Positions 14,939-22,608 of a stretch of 32,031 bases of DNA are shown here, in pieces (the first letter of the stretch is position 1; each line of letters begins with the position of its first letter). Origin of the DNA: Pseudomonadota bacterium. Lineage in GTDB: Bacteria > Pseudomonadota > Gammaproteobacteria > UBA1113. The notes beneath the pieces are model-generated. The model was not told the DNA's origin and made no database searches. It worked only from the letters and a program-made list of their open reading frames with translations. The stretch is taken from assembly GCA_021781965.1 (NCBI GenBank), contig JAJXVU010000027.1:1-32031 (forward strand). The letters run 5' to 3'. Both the position numbers and the translations under genes were made by a program.

Positions 14939-15925
14939 TTATATCAAGCCTAGATCCTTCACGGCTTGTTTTTCTTCGCGCAATTCATTCAGGGTACGAG
15001 CTATTTTTTCCTTGCCAAATTCATTTTGCTCTATACCTTCGATGACTATGTTCTTCCCTTTTTCGGTGCGGCAAGGTACGGAGAAGATCAAACCTTCATC
15101 CACACCGTATTCTCCACGCGAAGCACGGGCCATGGAATAACCACCGCTGCCTACCGTATCATGCACTAAATCATGCACCGCATCGATTACAGCATTGGCG
15201 GCGGAGGCGGCTGAAGAAGCACCGCGCGCTTTGATAACCGCTGCGCCCCGTTGTTGCACCGTAGTGATAAAATCTTGTTGCAACCAAGGCATATCGTGTA
15301 TTACTTCTATCACAGGTTTTCCACTAATAGTGGCATGATAAAAATCGGGGTATTGCGTTGAGGAATGATTACCCCAAATGTACAGATGCTCTACGGCGGT
15401 CACATCAACTCCCGCCTTTTTAGCCAATTGCATGCGTGCGCGGTTTTCATCGAGCATTGTCATGGCGTAAAAGCGATCTTTAGGTACATCAGGAGCATAA
15501 TGCATGGCAATCAAAGCATTAGTATTACAAGGATTACCGACTACAAAAATACGCACATCGTCTGCGGCGTGATCATTAATGGCTTTACCCTGTTCTTTGA
15601 AAATACCGCCATTGATTTTTAATAGATCAGAACGCTCCATACCAGCTTTACGCGGTACCGCCCCGACTAATAATACCCAATTAGCGCCTTTCATCGCTGT
15701 AGCGATATCAGATGTACAGGTAATTTTCTTTAATAAGGGAAAAGCACAATCGTCTAATTCCATTGCCACACCTTCTAAAGCAGGCATAGCGGCTTCTAAT
15801 TCTAATAAACGCAGTTCAACATCTGTATTCGCACCAAACATGGCACCGGAAGCAATTCTAAATAACAAAGCGTAATTAATTTGTCCCGCTGCTCCGGTAA
15901 TCGTAACGACAACTCGATTTTTCAT
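14939..15925 (-). CDS. mdh: Malate dehydrogenase
   Basis: The 328-residue cytoplasmic enzyme interconverts malate and oxaloacetate with NAD(H), a TCA-cycle step. It belongs to the cytosolic/type-2 MDH group: GAAGQI nucleotide loop (11-16), ARG motif [13 protein letters not shown] with R92 and R98, NPCNTNA, the LDENRA segment with R162, and catalytic H187 in [12 protein letters not shown]. Length is standard. GGGGAG lies seven bases before the ATG. It follows the cysQ-like gene by 15 bp on the same strand, so the two are probably one transcript. A strong hairpin follows the stop codon. Oxaloacetate made here is also the co-substrate of 2-methylcitrate synthase, encoded by prpC nearby. Confidence 0.96.
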   Translation of the reverse strand: MKNRVVVTITGAAGQINYALLFRIASGAMFGANTDVELRLLELEAAMPALEGVAMELDDCAFPLLKKITCTSDIATAMKGANWVLLVGAVPRKAGMERSDLLKINGGIFKEQGKAINDHAADDVRIFVVGNPCNTNALIAMHYAPDVPKDRFYAMTMLDENRARMQLAKKAGVDVTAVEHLYIWGNHSSTQYPDFYHATISGKPVIEVIHDMPWLQQDFITTVQQRGAAVIKARGASSAASAANAVIDAVHDLVHDTVGSGGYSMARASRGEYGVDEGLIFSVPCRTEKGKNIVIEGIEQNEFGKEKIARTLNELREEKQAVKDLGLI

Positions 15926-15940
15926 TTGTTTCTCCCCAAG

Positions 15941-16747
15941 CTACAAAGATTCTATTTGCAAATAATTTAACCAATCTATACTGGTATCACCTACACTGAT
16001 AAATGCGGGATTCAGCAAAGAATCCTTCGTATTGTAGCATAAGGCTTGTCCAGATAGATCAAACATAAGACCACCGGCCAATTCCAAAATACACTGTGAC
16101 GCCGCAGTATCCCATTCGGATGTAGGTCCAAAACGAACATAGAGATCAGCCACCCCTTCTGCAATCAGACAAGGTTTTAAGGCGCTGCCTACCGGTATGA
16201 TGGTACACCCCCCCATTTTCTGCAAATGCTGGGCCAAAGTCCCACCACTATTATGAAATCGGCTCACTACCACGGTTGGTTTATCCGGCTTAGGTCGTAC
16301 CCGAATCGGTTGCCATACTCCTGTTGCAGTCACTTTAAAAACACCTACATCGTGGGCTGCTATATAAGACACGCCATGTGCGGGTGCATGTACTACCCCT
16401 AAAACAGGTTTCTGCGCCACAATCAATGCGATGTTAACCGTAAAATCATTGGTATGATGAATAAATTCGCGCGTACCATCTAAGGGATCGACTAACCAAT
16501 ATTGTGACCACGTCTGGCGCTCTGCAAAATCTATGGCGACGCTTTCCTCAGACAAAACTGGATAACGCTGGCTTAAAGCGCTTAATTGTGCCCTAATCAG
16601 GTGATCGGCGGCTAAATCAGCTTTGGTAAGGGGGGTATCATCTTCTTTTAAGGTAACCACAATTTCTTCTAACCCATGATAAAGAGACAATATTTCTTCC
16701 CCAGCGCTCTTAGCAATGTCTAGGACTTCAGTTAATAACGTTTTCAT
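15941..16747 (-). CDS. cysQ: 3'(2'),5'-bisphosphate nucleotidase CysQ-like (inositol monophosphatase family)
   Basis: The 268-residue Mg-dependent phosphatase likely hydrolyses 3'-phosphoadenosine 5'-phosphate to AMP, clearing a by-product of sulfur metabolism and carrier-protein modification. The metal-binding set is complete: E67 in LSEES, the DPLDGTREF motif (D87, D90) and D213 in EWDTAA. The DPLDGTREF form with R-E-F points to CysQ rather than to inositol-1-phosphatase (SuhB). Length fits (E. coli CysQ is 246 residues). A GGGAGTG ribosome-binding site precedes the ATG. It is followed 15 bp later by mdh on the same strand. Upstream lies a 150-bp inverted-repeat element. Confidence 0.88.
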   Translation of the reverse strand: MKTLLTEVLDIAKSAGEEILSLYHGLEEIVVTLKEDDTPLTKADLAADHLIRAQLSALSQRYPVLSEESVAIDFAERQTWSQYWLVDPLDGTREFIHHTNDFTVNIALIVAQKPVLGVVHAPAHGVSYIAAHDVGVFKVTATGVWQPIRVRPKPDKPTVVVSRFHNSGGTLAQHLQKMGGCTIIPVGSALKPCLIAEGVADLYVRFGPTSEWDTAASQCILELAGGLMFDLSGQALCYNTKDSLLNPAFISVGDTSIDWLNYLQIESL

Positions 16748-16792
16748 TTAGCTATTCACTCCCGCTGATCCCATCATTGTGATTCGTTGCTA

Positions 16793-16942
16793 ACGCGAAT
16801 TCTGTTTAAGAAATCTCTGTATAATTGGCTTAAAAATATTCAATTGTTCCCCGAATGGAGCCGGGTTACTCCTGTTATTCGTTCATTTTCCGCTCCCTGA
16901 CGGTCGCGGCTCGGAATTTTGCATCTTAAACAGAATTCGCGT
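16793..16942. repeat. 150-bp element with 19-bp perfect inverted repeats (MITE-like)
   Basis: ACGCGAATTCTGTTTAAGA at 16793-16811 is matched by its exact complement at 16924-16942. The match continues imperfectly outward (TTGCTA versus TTGCA). The interior carries GC-rich repeat copy 3 (16890-16914, CCGCTCCCTGACGG...CGCGGCTCGG). No reading frame of note lies inside. It fills most of the spacer between prpD and cysQ. It could be a small non-autonomous mobile element or a large hairpin. Confidence 0.65.
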
Positions 16943-16986
16943 TGCAATTGAAATACATTTCATCGGACATAAATAGTTACTTCACC

Positions 16987-18432
16987 TTAGGTAACAATTT
17001 CCATAAAATGATGAACCGGCATCGCATCTATTTTCTTTTTGTCTAGGCATAGTTCATATATTTCTTCTGTTTTTAAGGCAGGAAATGCGCTCAATAAACT
17101 GCTTTTAAATTTCTCCAGTAGCGCCGGAATGCCTTCAGCACGTCTACGTCTATGGCCCAATGGATATTCAACCACGACCTTATCGGTATGGGTGCCATCT
17201 TTAAAATAGACTTGTATGGCATTGCTTATGGCACGCTTATTTTCATCATAGTAATCTAAAGTAAATTGCGGATCTTCTTCCACCACCATCACTGATCGCA
17301 GCGCATCGATACGTGGATCAGCTGCGCGCTCAGCTTCAAAATCATCCGCTGTTAATCGGCCAAATAATAACCCGATAGCAACCAGATATTGTAAACAATG
17401 GTCTCTATCGGCTGGATTATACAAAGGCCCTGTTTTACTGATAATGCGTATAGCCGGTTCTTGTGTAGTTAAAACAATTTTTTCAATCTGCCCCAAATTG
17501 TCAGCCACTAAATTATGCAGCTTAAACGCACATTCAATTGCCGTTTGTGAATGGAATTCAGCGGGAAATGAAATTTTAAATAAAATATTTTCCATGACAT
17601 AGTTGCCATAAGGTCGCGATACTTTAAAAGGTTCACTCTTGAATAATACATCATAAAAACCCCAACGTGGAGCCGTTAACGCGCTGGGATAACCCATTTC
17701 ACCTTTCATCGCCATAAAAGCTAATTGTACGCCGCGCGCGGTGGCATCGCCTGCTGCCCATGATTTACGACTACCTGTGTTCGGTGCATGTCTATATGTC
17801 CGCAAACTTTGCCCATCCACAAAAGCTGATGACAATGCATTTAAAATATGTGCCTCAGTACCGCCTAACAATTGCGTTACGACCGCTACAGTCGCAATTT
17901 TAACTAAAATAACATGATCCAAGCCTACGCGATTAAAAGCATTTTCCAATGCCAATATGCCTTGGATCTCGTGTGCCTTGATCATGGCTATGAACACATC
18001 ATGCATCGTTAGAGGCGGCAAACCTAAAGAGATATTTTTTTGTGAAATATAATCGGCTACGGCTAAAATGCCACCGATATTGTCCGATGGGTGTCCCCAT
18101 TCTGCGGCCAACCAAGTATCGTTAAAATCTAGCCAACGGATCATTGCACCTAGATCAAAAGCGGCCTTAATAGGGTCTAAAATATAAGACGTACCGGGTA
18201 CACGCGCACCATAAGGTACTTGCGTTCCAGGAATATAAGGCCCTAACAGTTTACGACATTCCGAATAGCGCAAAGCCAGCAACGCACACCCTAGACTGTC
18301 CATGAAGTTATAGCGTGCTGTTTCCAGTGCTTCTTTAGAAGGCTCATATGGCTTTACTACATATTGCGCTATTTTTTTAAGTTCTTCATCAAAATCAGGA
18401 CGTTCATTTTCGGTAACATTGATATTACTCAT
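16987..18432 (-). CDS. prpD: 2-methylcitrate dehydratase PrpD (MmgE/PrpD family)
   Basis: The 481-residue enzyme dehydrates 2-methylcitrate to 2-methyl-cis-aconitate in the methylcitrate cycle for propionyl-CoA. It is full length (E. coli PrpD has 483 residues). It contains the family signatures [14 protein letters not shown] near the start, [30 protein letters not shown] (the active-site DFND/GHPSD region), [13 protein letters not shown] [18 protein letters not shown], and the [10 protein letters not shown] and [12 protein letters not shown] blocks. It lies 10 bp downstream of prpC in the same operon. AAGGAAG precedes the ATG. prpB (methylisocitrate lyase) is not in the window. Confidence 0.94.
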   Translation of the reverse strand: MSNINVTENERPDFDEELKKIAQYVVKPYEPSKEALETARYNFMDSLGCALLALRYSECRKLLGPYIPGTQVPYGARVPGTSYILDPIKAAFDLGAMIRWLDFNDTWLAAEWGHPSDNIGGILAVADYISQKNISLGLPPLTMHDVFIAMIKAHEIQGILALENAFNRVGLDHVILVKIATVAVVTQLLGGTEAHILNALSSAFVDGQSLRTYRHAPNTGSRKSWAAGDATARGVQLAFMAMKGEMGYPSALTAPRWGFYDVLFKSEPFKVSRPYGNYVMENILFKISFPAEFHSQTAIECAFKLHNLVADNLGQIEKIVLTTQEPAIRIISKTGPLYNPADRDHCLQYLVAIGLLFGRLTADDFEAERAADPRIDALRSVMVVEEDPQFTLDYYDENKRAISNAIQVYFKDGTHTDKVVVEYPLGHRRRRAEGIPALLEKFKSSLLSAFPALKTEEIYELCLDKKKIDAMPVHHFMEIVT

Positions 18433-18442
18433 TGTAACTTCC

Positions 18443-19558
18443 TTAACGATCAGTTATAGCAATAAATTTTCTAGGCGTAGGGCCACTGTATTCTGCACCA
18501 GGTCTAATGATTTTGTTGTTTTGTCTTTGCTCTATAACATGCGCGGACCAACCAGCAATGCGTGCAAAGACAAAAATAGGCGTAAATAAGGGCGTAGGAA
18601 TTTGGCAAAAATGATACGCTGCCGCACTGTAAAAATCTAAATTCGGGAACATACCTTTTTCGTCTCGCATCGTCTGCTCTATGGATTCAGAAACAGGATA
18701 AATGACCGTGTCATGACGTAATTCGCCTAATTTTTTTGCCCAGCCTTTGATGATATCCGAACGAGGATCTCGTATTTTATAAACAGCATGACCAAAACCC
18801 ATAATTTTTTCTTTATGGGCTAATTTATCGAGCAAACCCACGCGCGCTTTTGCTGGAGAATCATAGCATTCTATTAACTCCATAGCGGCTTCATTGGCGC
18901 CCCCGTGCAACGGGCCACGTAAAGTCCCTATAGCAGAGGTAATGGCGGAATAAAAATCGGTTAAAGTTGCTGCCGTTACACGGGCAGCAAAAGTAGAGGC
19001 ATTAAATTCATGTTCTGCATATAAAATAAGAGATTGATCTACGGCTTCAAGTACCATAGGTTCCGGTTTTTTTTGCAATAATAATTCTAAGAAATGTGCA
19101 GCAATACCATCGGCATCGCTGCATGTATCTATTTCACGGCCTAAGTGATGCCATTGATACCAATACATCACCATAGAAGGGAATAAAGCCATTAAGCGAT
19201 CGGCGATATCGCGTTGCTGCTCTGGGCTTTTTTCGGGTTCTATAGTTCCCAAGAAAGCACAACCCACCTTTAATACATCCATGGGATGCGCATCGCGCGG
19301 AATAAGTTTTAATACGGCTTTTAATTCTGCGGGCAACACACGCAACTGTTTTAGCTTGTCTTGATATTGTTCTAAGGTTGCTCGATTGGGTAATTCCCCA
19401 TAAATAAGCAAATATGCGATTTCCTCAAAACAAGCCCGACCCACCATGTCTTCGATAGAATAACCTCTGTAGTGCAGGCTATTGCCTTCACGACCTACGG
19501 TACATATAGCGGTCTGTCCAGCGACAACCCCCTTTAAACCTGCAACAGCCTCACTCAT
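18443..19558 (-). CDS. prpC: 2-methylcitrate synthase PrpC
   Basis: The 371-residue citrate-synthase-family enzyme condenses propionyl-CoA with oxaloacetate to give 2-methylcitrate. Short length and the N-terminal [19 protein letters not shown]...LHYRGYSI segment identify the methylcitrate synthase/type-II short form. The catalytic triad is visible: H218 in [13 protein letters not shown]257 in GFGHAVYK and D308 in NLDFYSA. The C-terminus carries the [13 protein letters not shown] helix. AAGGAAG precedes the ATG by eight bases. It is first in an operon with prpD. The usual upstream neighbour prpB is absent; instead a 3 x 83-bp tandem repeat and an MFS transporter gene lie there. Confidence 0.94.
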   Translation of the reverse strand: MSEAVAGLKGVVAGQTAICTVGREGNSLHYRGYSIEDMVGRACFEEIAYLLIYGELPNRATLEQYQDKLKQLRVLPAELKAVLKLIPRDAHPMDVLKVGCAFLGTIEPEKSPEQQRDIADRLMALFPSMVMYWYQWHHLGREIDTCSDADGIAAHFLELLLQKKPEPMVLEAVDQSLILYAEHEFNASTFAARVTAATLTDFYSAITSAIGTLRGPLHGGANEAAMELIECYDSPAKARVGLLDKLAHKEKIMGFGHAVYKIRDPRSDIIKGWAKKLGELRHDTVIYPVSESIEQTMRDEKGMFPNLDFYSAAAYHFCQIPTPLFTPIFVFARIAGWSAHVIEQRQNNKIIRPGAEYSGPTPRKFIAITDR

Positions 19559-19577
19559 GAATTTCTTCCTTATTATC

Positions 19578-19826
19578 TACCCGCATCTAGTAGTTGCGCT
19601 CGGTTAAATTGTAACTACCCTCTTTCCCCGCTCCCTAACGGTCGCGGCTCGGTTAATCGATACCCGCATCTAGTAGTTGCGCTCGGTTAAATTGTAACTA
19701 CCCTCTTTACCCGCTCCCTAACGGTCGCGGCTCGGTTAATCGATACCCGCATCTAATAGTTGCGGCTCGGTTAAATTGTAACTACATTCTCTACCCGCTC
19801 TCTAACGGTCACGGTTTGGTTATCAG
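19578..19826. repeat. Tandem array of three 83-bp repeats between prpC and the MFS gene
   Basis: Units begin at 19578, 19661 and 19744, each starting TACCCGCATCTA. Each holds a TAGTTGCG-CTCGGTTAAATTG segment and one copy of the GC-rich core (19628-19652, 19711-19735, 19795-19819). Units 1 and 2 are nearly identical. Unit 3 is diverged and runs into the stop codon of the MFS gene. The array fills almost the whole 264-bp spacer and so lies in the 5' region of prpC. Confidence 0.9.
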
Positions 19827-21142
19827 TTTATAACCCTTGCTGTATCGTTCGCAGCTACTTTTGCAAAATCATCCGCAACAAAAGTCTCTTTAATCCAAAA
19901 CCGCACCATAAACCAGCCTAATACAAAAATAACGGGCAATATAGCCAGCGCCACTTGGTAGTTCTGTGCAGTAAATATTGGCGCACCTTGGAACTTTTGT
20001 CCATCCCATGCAGACGATAATAGTACACTAGCAATGGGTTGAAAAATAGCCCCACTAATAACGACAAACATATTATTGATGCCTATAGCCGTGCCTACTG
20101 TAGCCGGGTTATTGCGATCTTGCACCACTGCAAAAGCCAAAGATTGCCCCGCTGCCGCTAATCCAAATAAAAATAACCATATGGACAGACTGACAACGGA
20201 TAAAGCCGGCCCGTATACCACTACGTAAACCGAGATTAGGCCTAAAGTTAAACAGCCTGATAAAATTTTCTTGCGCGTTTTAAGCGTATTAGATAACCAC
20301 CCGGCTAGAGGACTACCTATACCCATGCCCAACCAATACCACATCATCAATCCAGAAACCGTAGTAGCGCTGTAATGGTAAACCTGCATTAAATAGGGTA
20401 CGCCCCACAACTCCGCAAAAATGACCGCAGGCGTCCAAATAATGAGCGAATAAAACCCTATAGCCCAGGTTTGTGAATCTTTAACCACAGACAAAAAGCC
20501 TAAAGGTTTACGTGTAGAGTTTCTCTTAACGATAACGCTGCGTTTTTCAGCATGTGCAGGATAATCGCGCACACACAATAAAATGAGTATCGATAACCCA
20601 AAACCTATACAAGAAATAACAAAAATAGACGGACGCCAACCAGCGGATTGCACTGCCCTGGCTAAAGGGGCTTGTCCCAAAATAGATCCTATGGCGGACA
20701 TAAATTGAACAACGCCAGCCAATACTGCAAAATATCTCTTGGGAAACCAATGCGTTAATAAGACCAAAGTTCCTATAAAGGAAAAGGCAGCGCCCGCACC
20801 GGTTAAAAATCGTCCTAAACAAAGCGCAAATGCTGTATGCCCTAAGCTAAAGAAAAGCCCGCCTAAAGCACAAACAGCCGTGGCCAGTGCAATGACATAA
20901 CGTGGACTGAATTTGTCGTAAGACAAGCCTGCAGGGATCTGCATAGGTGCATAGGCATAAAAAAAGAACGCAGAAATGATGCCTAGACCTGTGGCACCTA
21001 ATCCTAGCTCACCCATTAAATCATGGGTAATGACAGAAGGCGCTACTTGTAGCACAAAGTCATATAAATAAAATAATGAAGCCAAAAAACAGACAAAACC
21101 AGCGCGCGCATAATAACGCCAATGATTAGGGAAGTTTTCCAT
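19823..21142 (-). CDS. MFS transporter, substrate unknown
   Basis: The inner-membrane protein has about 12 membrane helices and opens NHWRYYARAGFVCFLASLFYLYDFVLQVAPSV. It has the MFS loop 2-3 motif in the form GLSYDKFSPRYVI and a repeat-like segment GWLSNTLKTRKK after TM8, so both halves are complete. I start it at the ATG at 21142, with AGAGGA ten bases upstream. A TTG at 21166 would add eight residues but has a poorer context. Related transporters are numerous in Legionella and Coxiella, where some import amino acids or nucleosides in the vacuole; no substrate can be assigned here. It lies upstream of prpC on the same strand, separated by the tandem array. Confidence 0.88.
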   Translation of the reverse strand: MENFPNHWRYYARAGFVCFLASLFYLYDFVLQVAPSVITHDLMGELGLGATGLGIISAFFFYAYAPMQIPAGLSYDKFSPRYVIALATAVCALGGLFFSLGHTAFALCLGRFLTGAGAAFSFIGTLVLLTHWFPKRYFAVLAGVVQFMSAIGSILGQAPLARAVQSAGWRPSIFVISCIGFGLSILILLCVRDYPAHAEKRSVIVKRNSTRKPLGFLSVVKDSQTWAIGFYSLIIWTPAVIFAELWGVPYLMQVYHYSATTVSGLMMWYWLGMGIGSPLAGWLSNTLKTRKKILSGCLTLGLISVYVVVYGPALSVVSLSIWLFLFGLAAAGQSLAFAVVQDRNNPATVGTAIGINNMFVVISGAIFQPIASVLLSSAWDGQKFQGAPIFTAQNYQVALAILPVIFVLGWFMVRFWIKETFVADDFAKVAANDTARVIN

Positions 21143-21250
21143 CAAGTTAGATTCCTCTTTGCTCAAGGTGGGGCAAGTGTATCATAAAAAATTACCATTG
21201 TCATAGGGTTTTATCTACAGTAAATACTGTGCATTCATCAGAAATTTATG

Positions 21251-21256
21251 TATAAT
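21251..21256 (+). promoter_or_regulatory. -10 box of pabB, implying a leaderless or near-leaderless transcript
   Basis: A perfect TATAAT lies only eight bases before the pabB ATG at 21265. A weak -35 (TGTGCA, 21228-21233) sits at 17 bp. The usual start point would fall at about 21262-21265, leaving no room for a Shine-Dalgarno sequence, and none is seen. Confidence 0.55.
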
Positions 21257-21264
21257 GCGGTACA

Positions 21265-22605
21265 ATGTATTTTCAAACTACGCTCCCTTACAATCGCAAA
21301 TCATCTGAATTATTTGCGACTATTCGTCATCGGCCTGCTGCGGTGCTATTACAAAGTGCTGCAACTTCTGCCGGACGTTACGATATTATTAGCGCTAATC
21401 CCACGTTGATTATCACCGCCACTGCAGAAAAAACTTTGCTCATACGCGACGATGTGCAAGAAATAATACACGGCGATCCCATTGATTTTTTGATTGCACA
21501 ATTACCCCATACTCTACCCTCTAGTCCCTACCCTTTTATAGGAGGCATACTGGGTTATTGGTCTTACGATTGGGGCGTACAATTACACCAAATCAAACGC
21601 CGTATACCAGAGCATCATTCATTGCCACTATTACATCTGGGTCTATACGACTGGGCTCTTATTGTCGATCACCAAACACAAACCACCACTTATGTATCTT
21701 ACAATTTAGATAAAGATCACGCATCTTTTTTGGAGGATCTACTTGCGCCCACTCCTCCTGTTGAAAATACCCCGTTTCAGCTGCAATCTCCTTGGCAAAG
21801 TAATATAGACTACAATGAATATCAGCAACAATTTTTGCGCATCAAAGAACATTTACACGAAGGTGATTGTTATCAAGTTAATTTTTCGCAACGTTTTTTT
21901 GCCGATTATACAGGTGACCCCTGGCAAGCCTATCAACGTTTAATGGCTAGTTGTAGTGCTGCTTTTTGCGCTTATCTTAATTGCGGTAATCACCATATTT
22001 TAAGTTTATCTCCAGAGCGGTTATTAAAAGTTTATAGCGATAAACGTGTAGAAGCAAAACCCATTAAAGGAACCAGACCTCGAGGAAAAACTGCTGAGGA
22101 AGATCAACAATTGGCATTAGAGCTACAACTCAGTGCAAAAGATCGTGCCGAAAATGTGATGATAGTCGATATGTTGCGTAACGACTTAGGTCGTTTGTGT
22201 GTTGCAGGCAGTATTTCGGTACCACATTTGTGCGCACTAGAAAGTTATCATAACGTGCATCATCTGGTCAGCAGCATACAAGGACAATTGCCTGAAAATT
22301 GCCATCCATTACATTTGTTAAAAAGTATTTTCCCTGGGGCTTCCATTACCGGCGCACCCAAAAAGCGTGTCATAGAAATTATTGAACAATTGGAAACACA
22401 TCAACGCCATATTTATTGTGGCAGCATCGGTTATTACAGTGTAGATGGGCAATTAGAGAGTAATATCTGCATACGAACAGCTTTGTGCTATGACGGCCAT
22501 ATTGAAATTGCTGGCGGTGGCGGCATTGTTTTGGATTCTGATGTGGCTGAAGAATATAGGGAGATCCAAACTAAGATCTCTGCCATGCTGGAGATCTTAG
22601 CGTAG
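21265..22605 (+). CDS. pabB: Aminodeoxychorismate synthase component I PabB
   Basis: The 446-residue chorismate-binding enzyme makes 4-amino-4-deoxychorismate, the precursor of p-aminobenzoate and folate, with ammonia from PabA. The N-terminal domain (GGILGYWSYDWG, residues 93-104) is the anthranilate-synthase-I N-terminal type. The catalytic domain shows GDCYQVNFSQRF (200-211), K268 in PIKGTRPRG (the lysine that separates PabB from TrpE), DMLRNDLGR, FPGASITGAPKKR and the final GGGGIVLDSD. Length matches PabB. No pabA or pabC lies beside it. It converges on the DedA-PAP2 gene, with stop codons three bases apart. A TATAAT box eight bases upstream of the ATG suggests a leaderless mRNA. Confidence 0.93.
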   Translation: MYFQTTLPYNRKSSELFATIRHRPAAVLLQSAATSAGRYDIISANPTLIITATAEKTLLIRDDVQEIIHGDPIDFLIAQLPHTLPSSPYPFIGGILGYWSYDWGVQLHQIKRRIPEHHSLPLLHLGLYDWALIVDHQTQTTTYVSYNLDKDHASFLEDLLAPTPPVENTPFQLQSPWQSNIDYNEYQQQFLRIKEHLHEGDCYQVNFSQRFFADYTGDPWQAYQRLMASCSAAFCAYLNCGNHHILSLSPERLLKVYSDKRVEAKPIKGTRPRGKTAEEDQQLALELQLSAKDRAENVMIVDMLRNDLGRLCVAGSISVPHLCALESYHNVHHLVSSIQGQLPENCHPLHLLKSIFPGASITGAPKKRVIEIIEQLETHQRHIYCGSIGYYSVDGQLESNICIRTALCYDGHIEIAGGGGIVLDSDVAEEYREIQTKISAMLEILA

Positions 22606-22608
22606 CCG

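Noticed and set aside
15365..15875. Plus-strand frames opposite mdh
   Set aside because: They are antisense shadows, and all mdh motifs are intact on the minus strand.
19578..19826. CRISPR array
   Set aside because: Three 83-bp units follow each other directly without unique spacers, and no cas genes are present. It is a simple tandem repeat.
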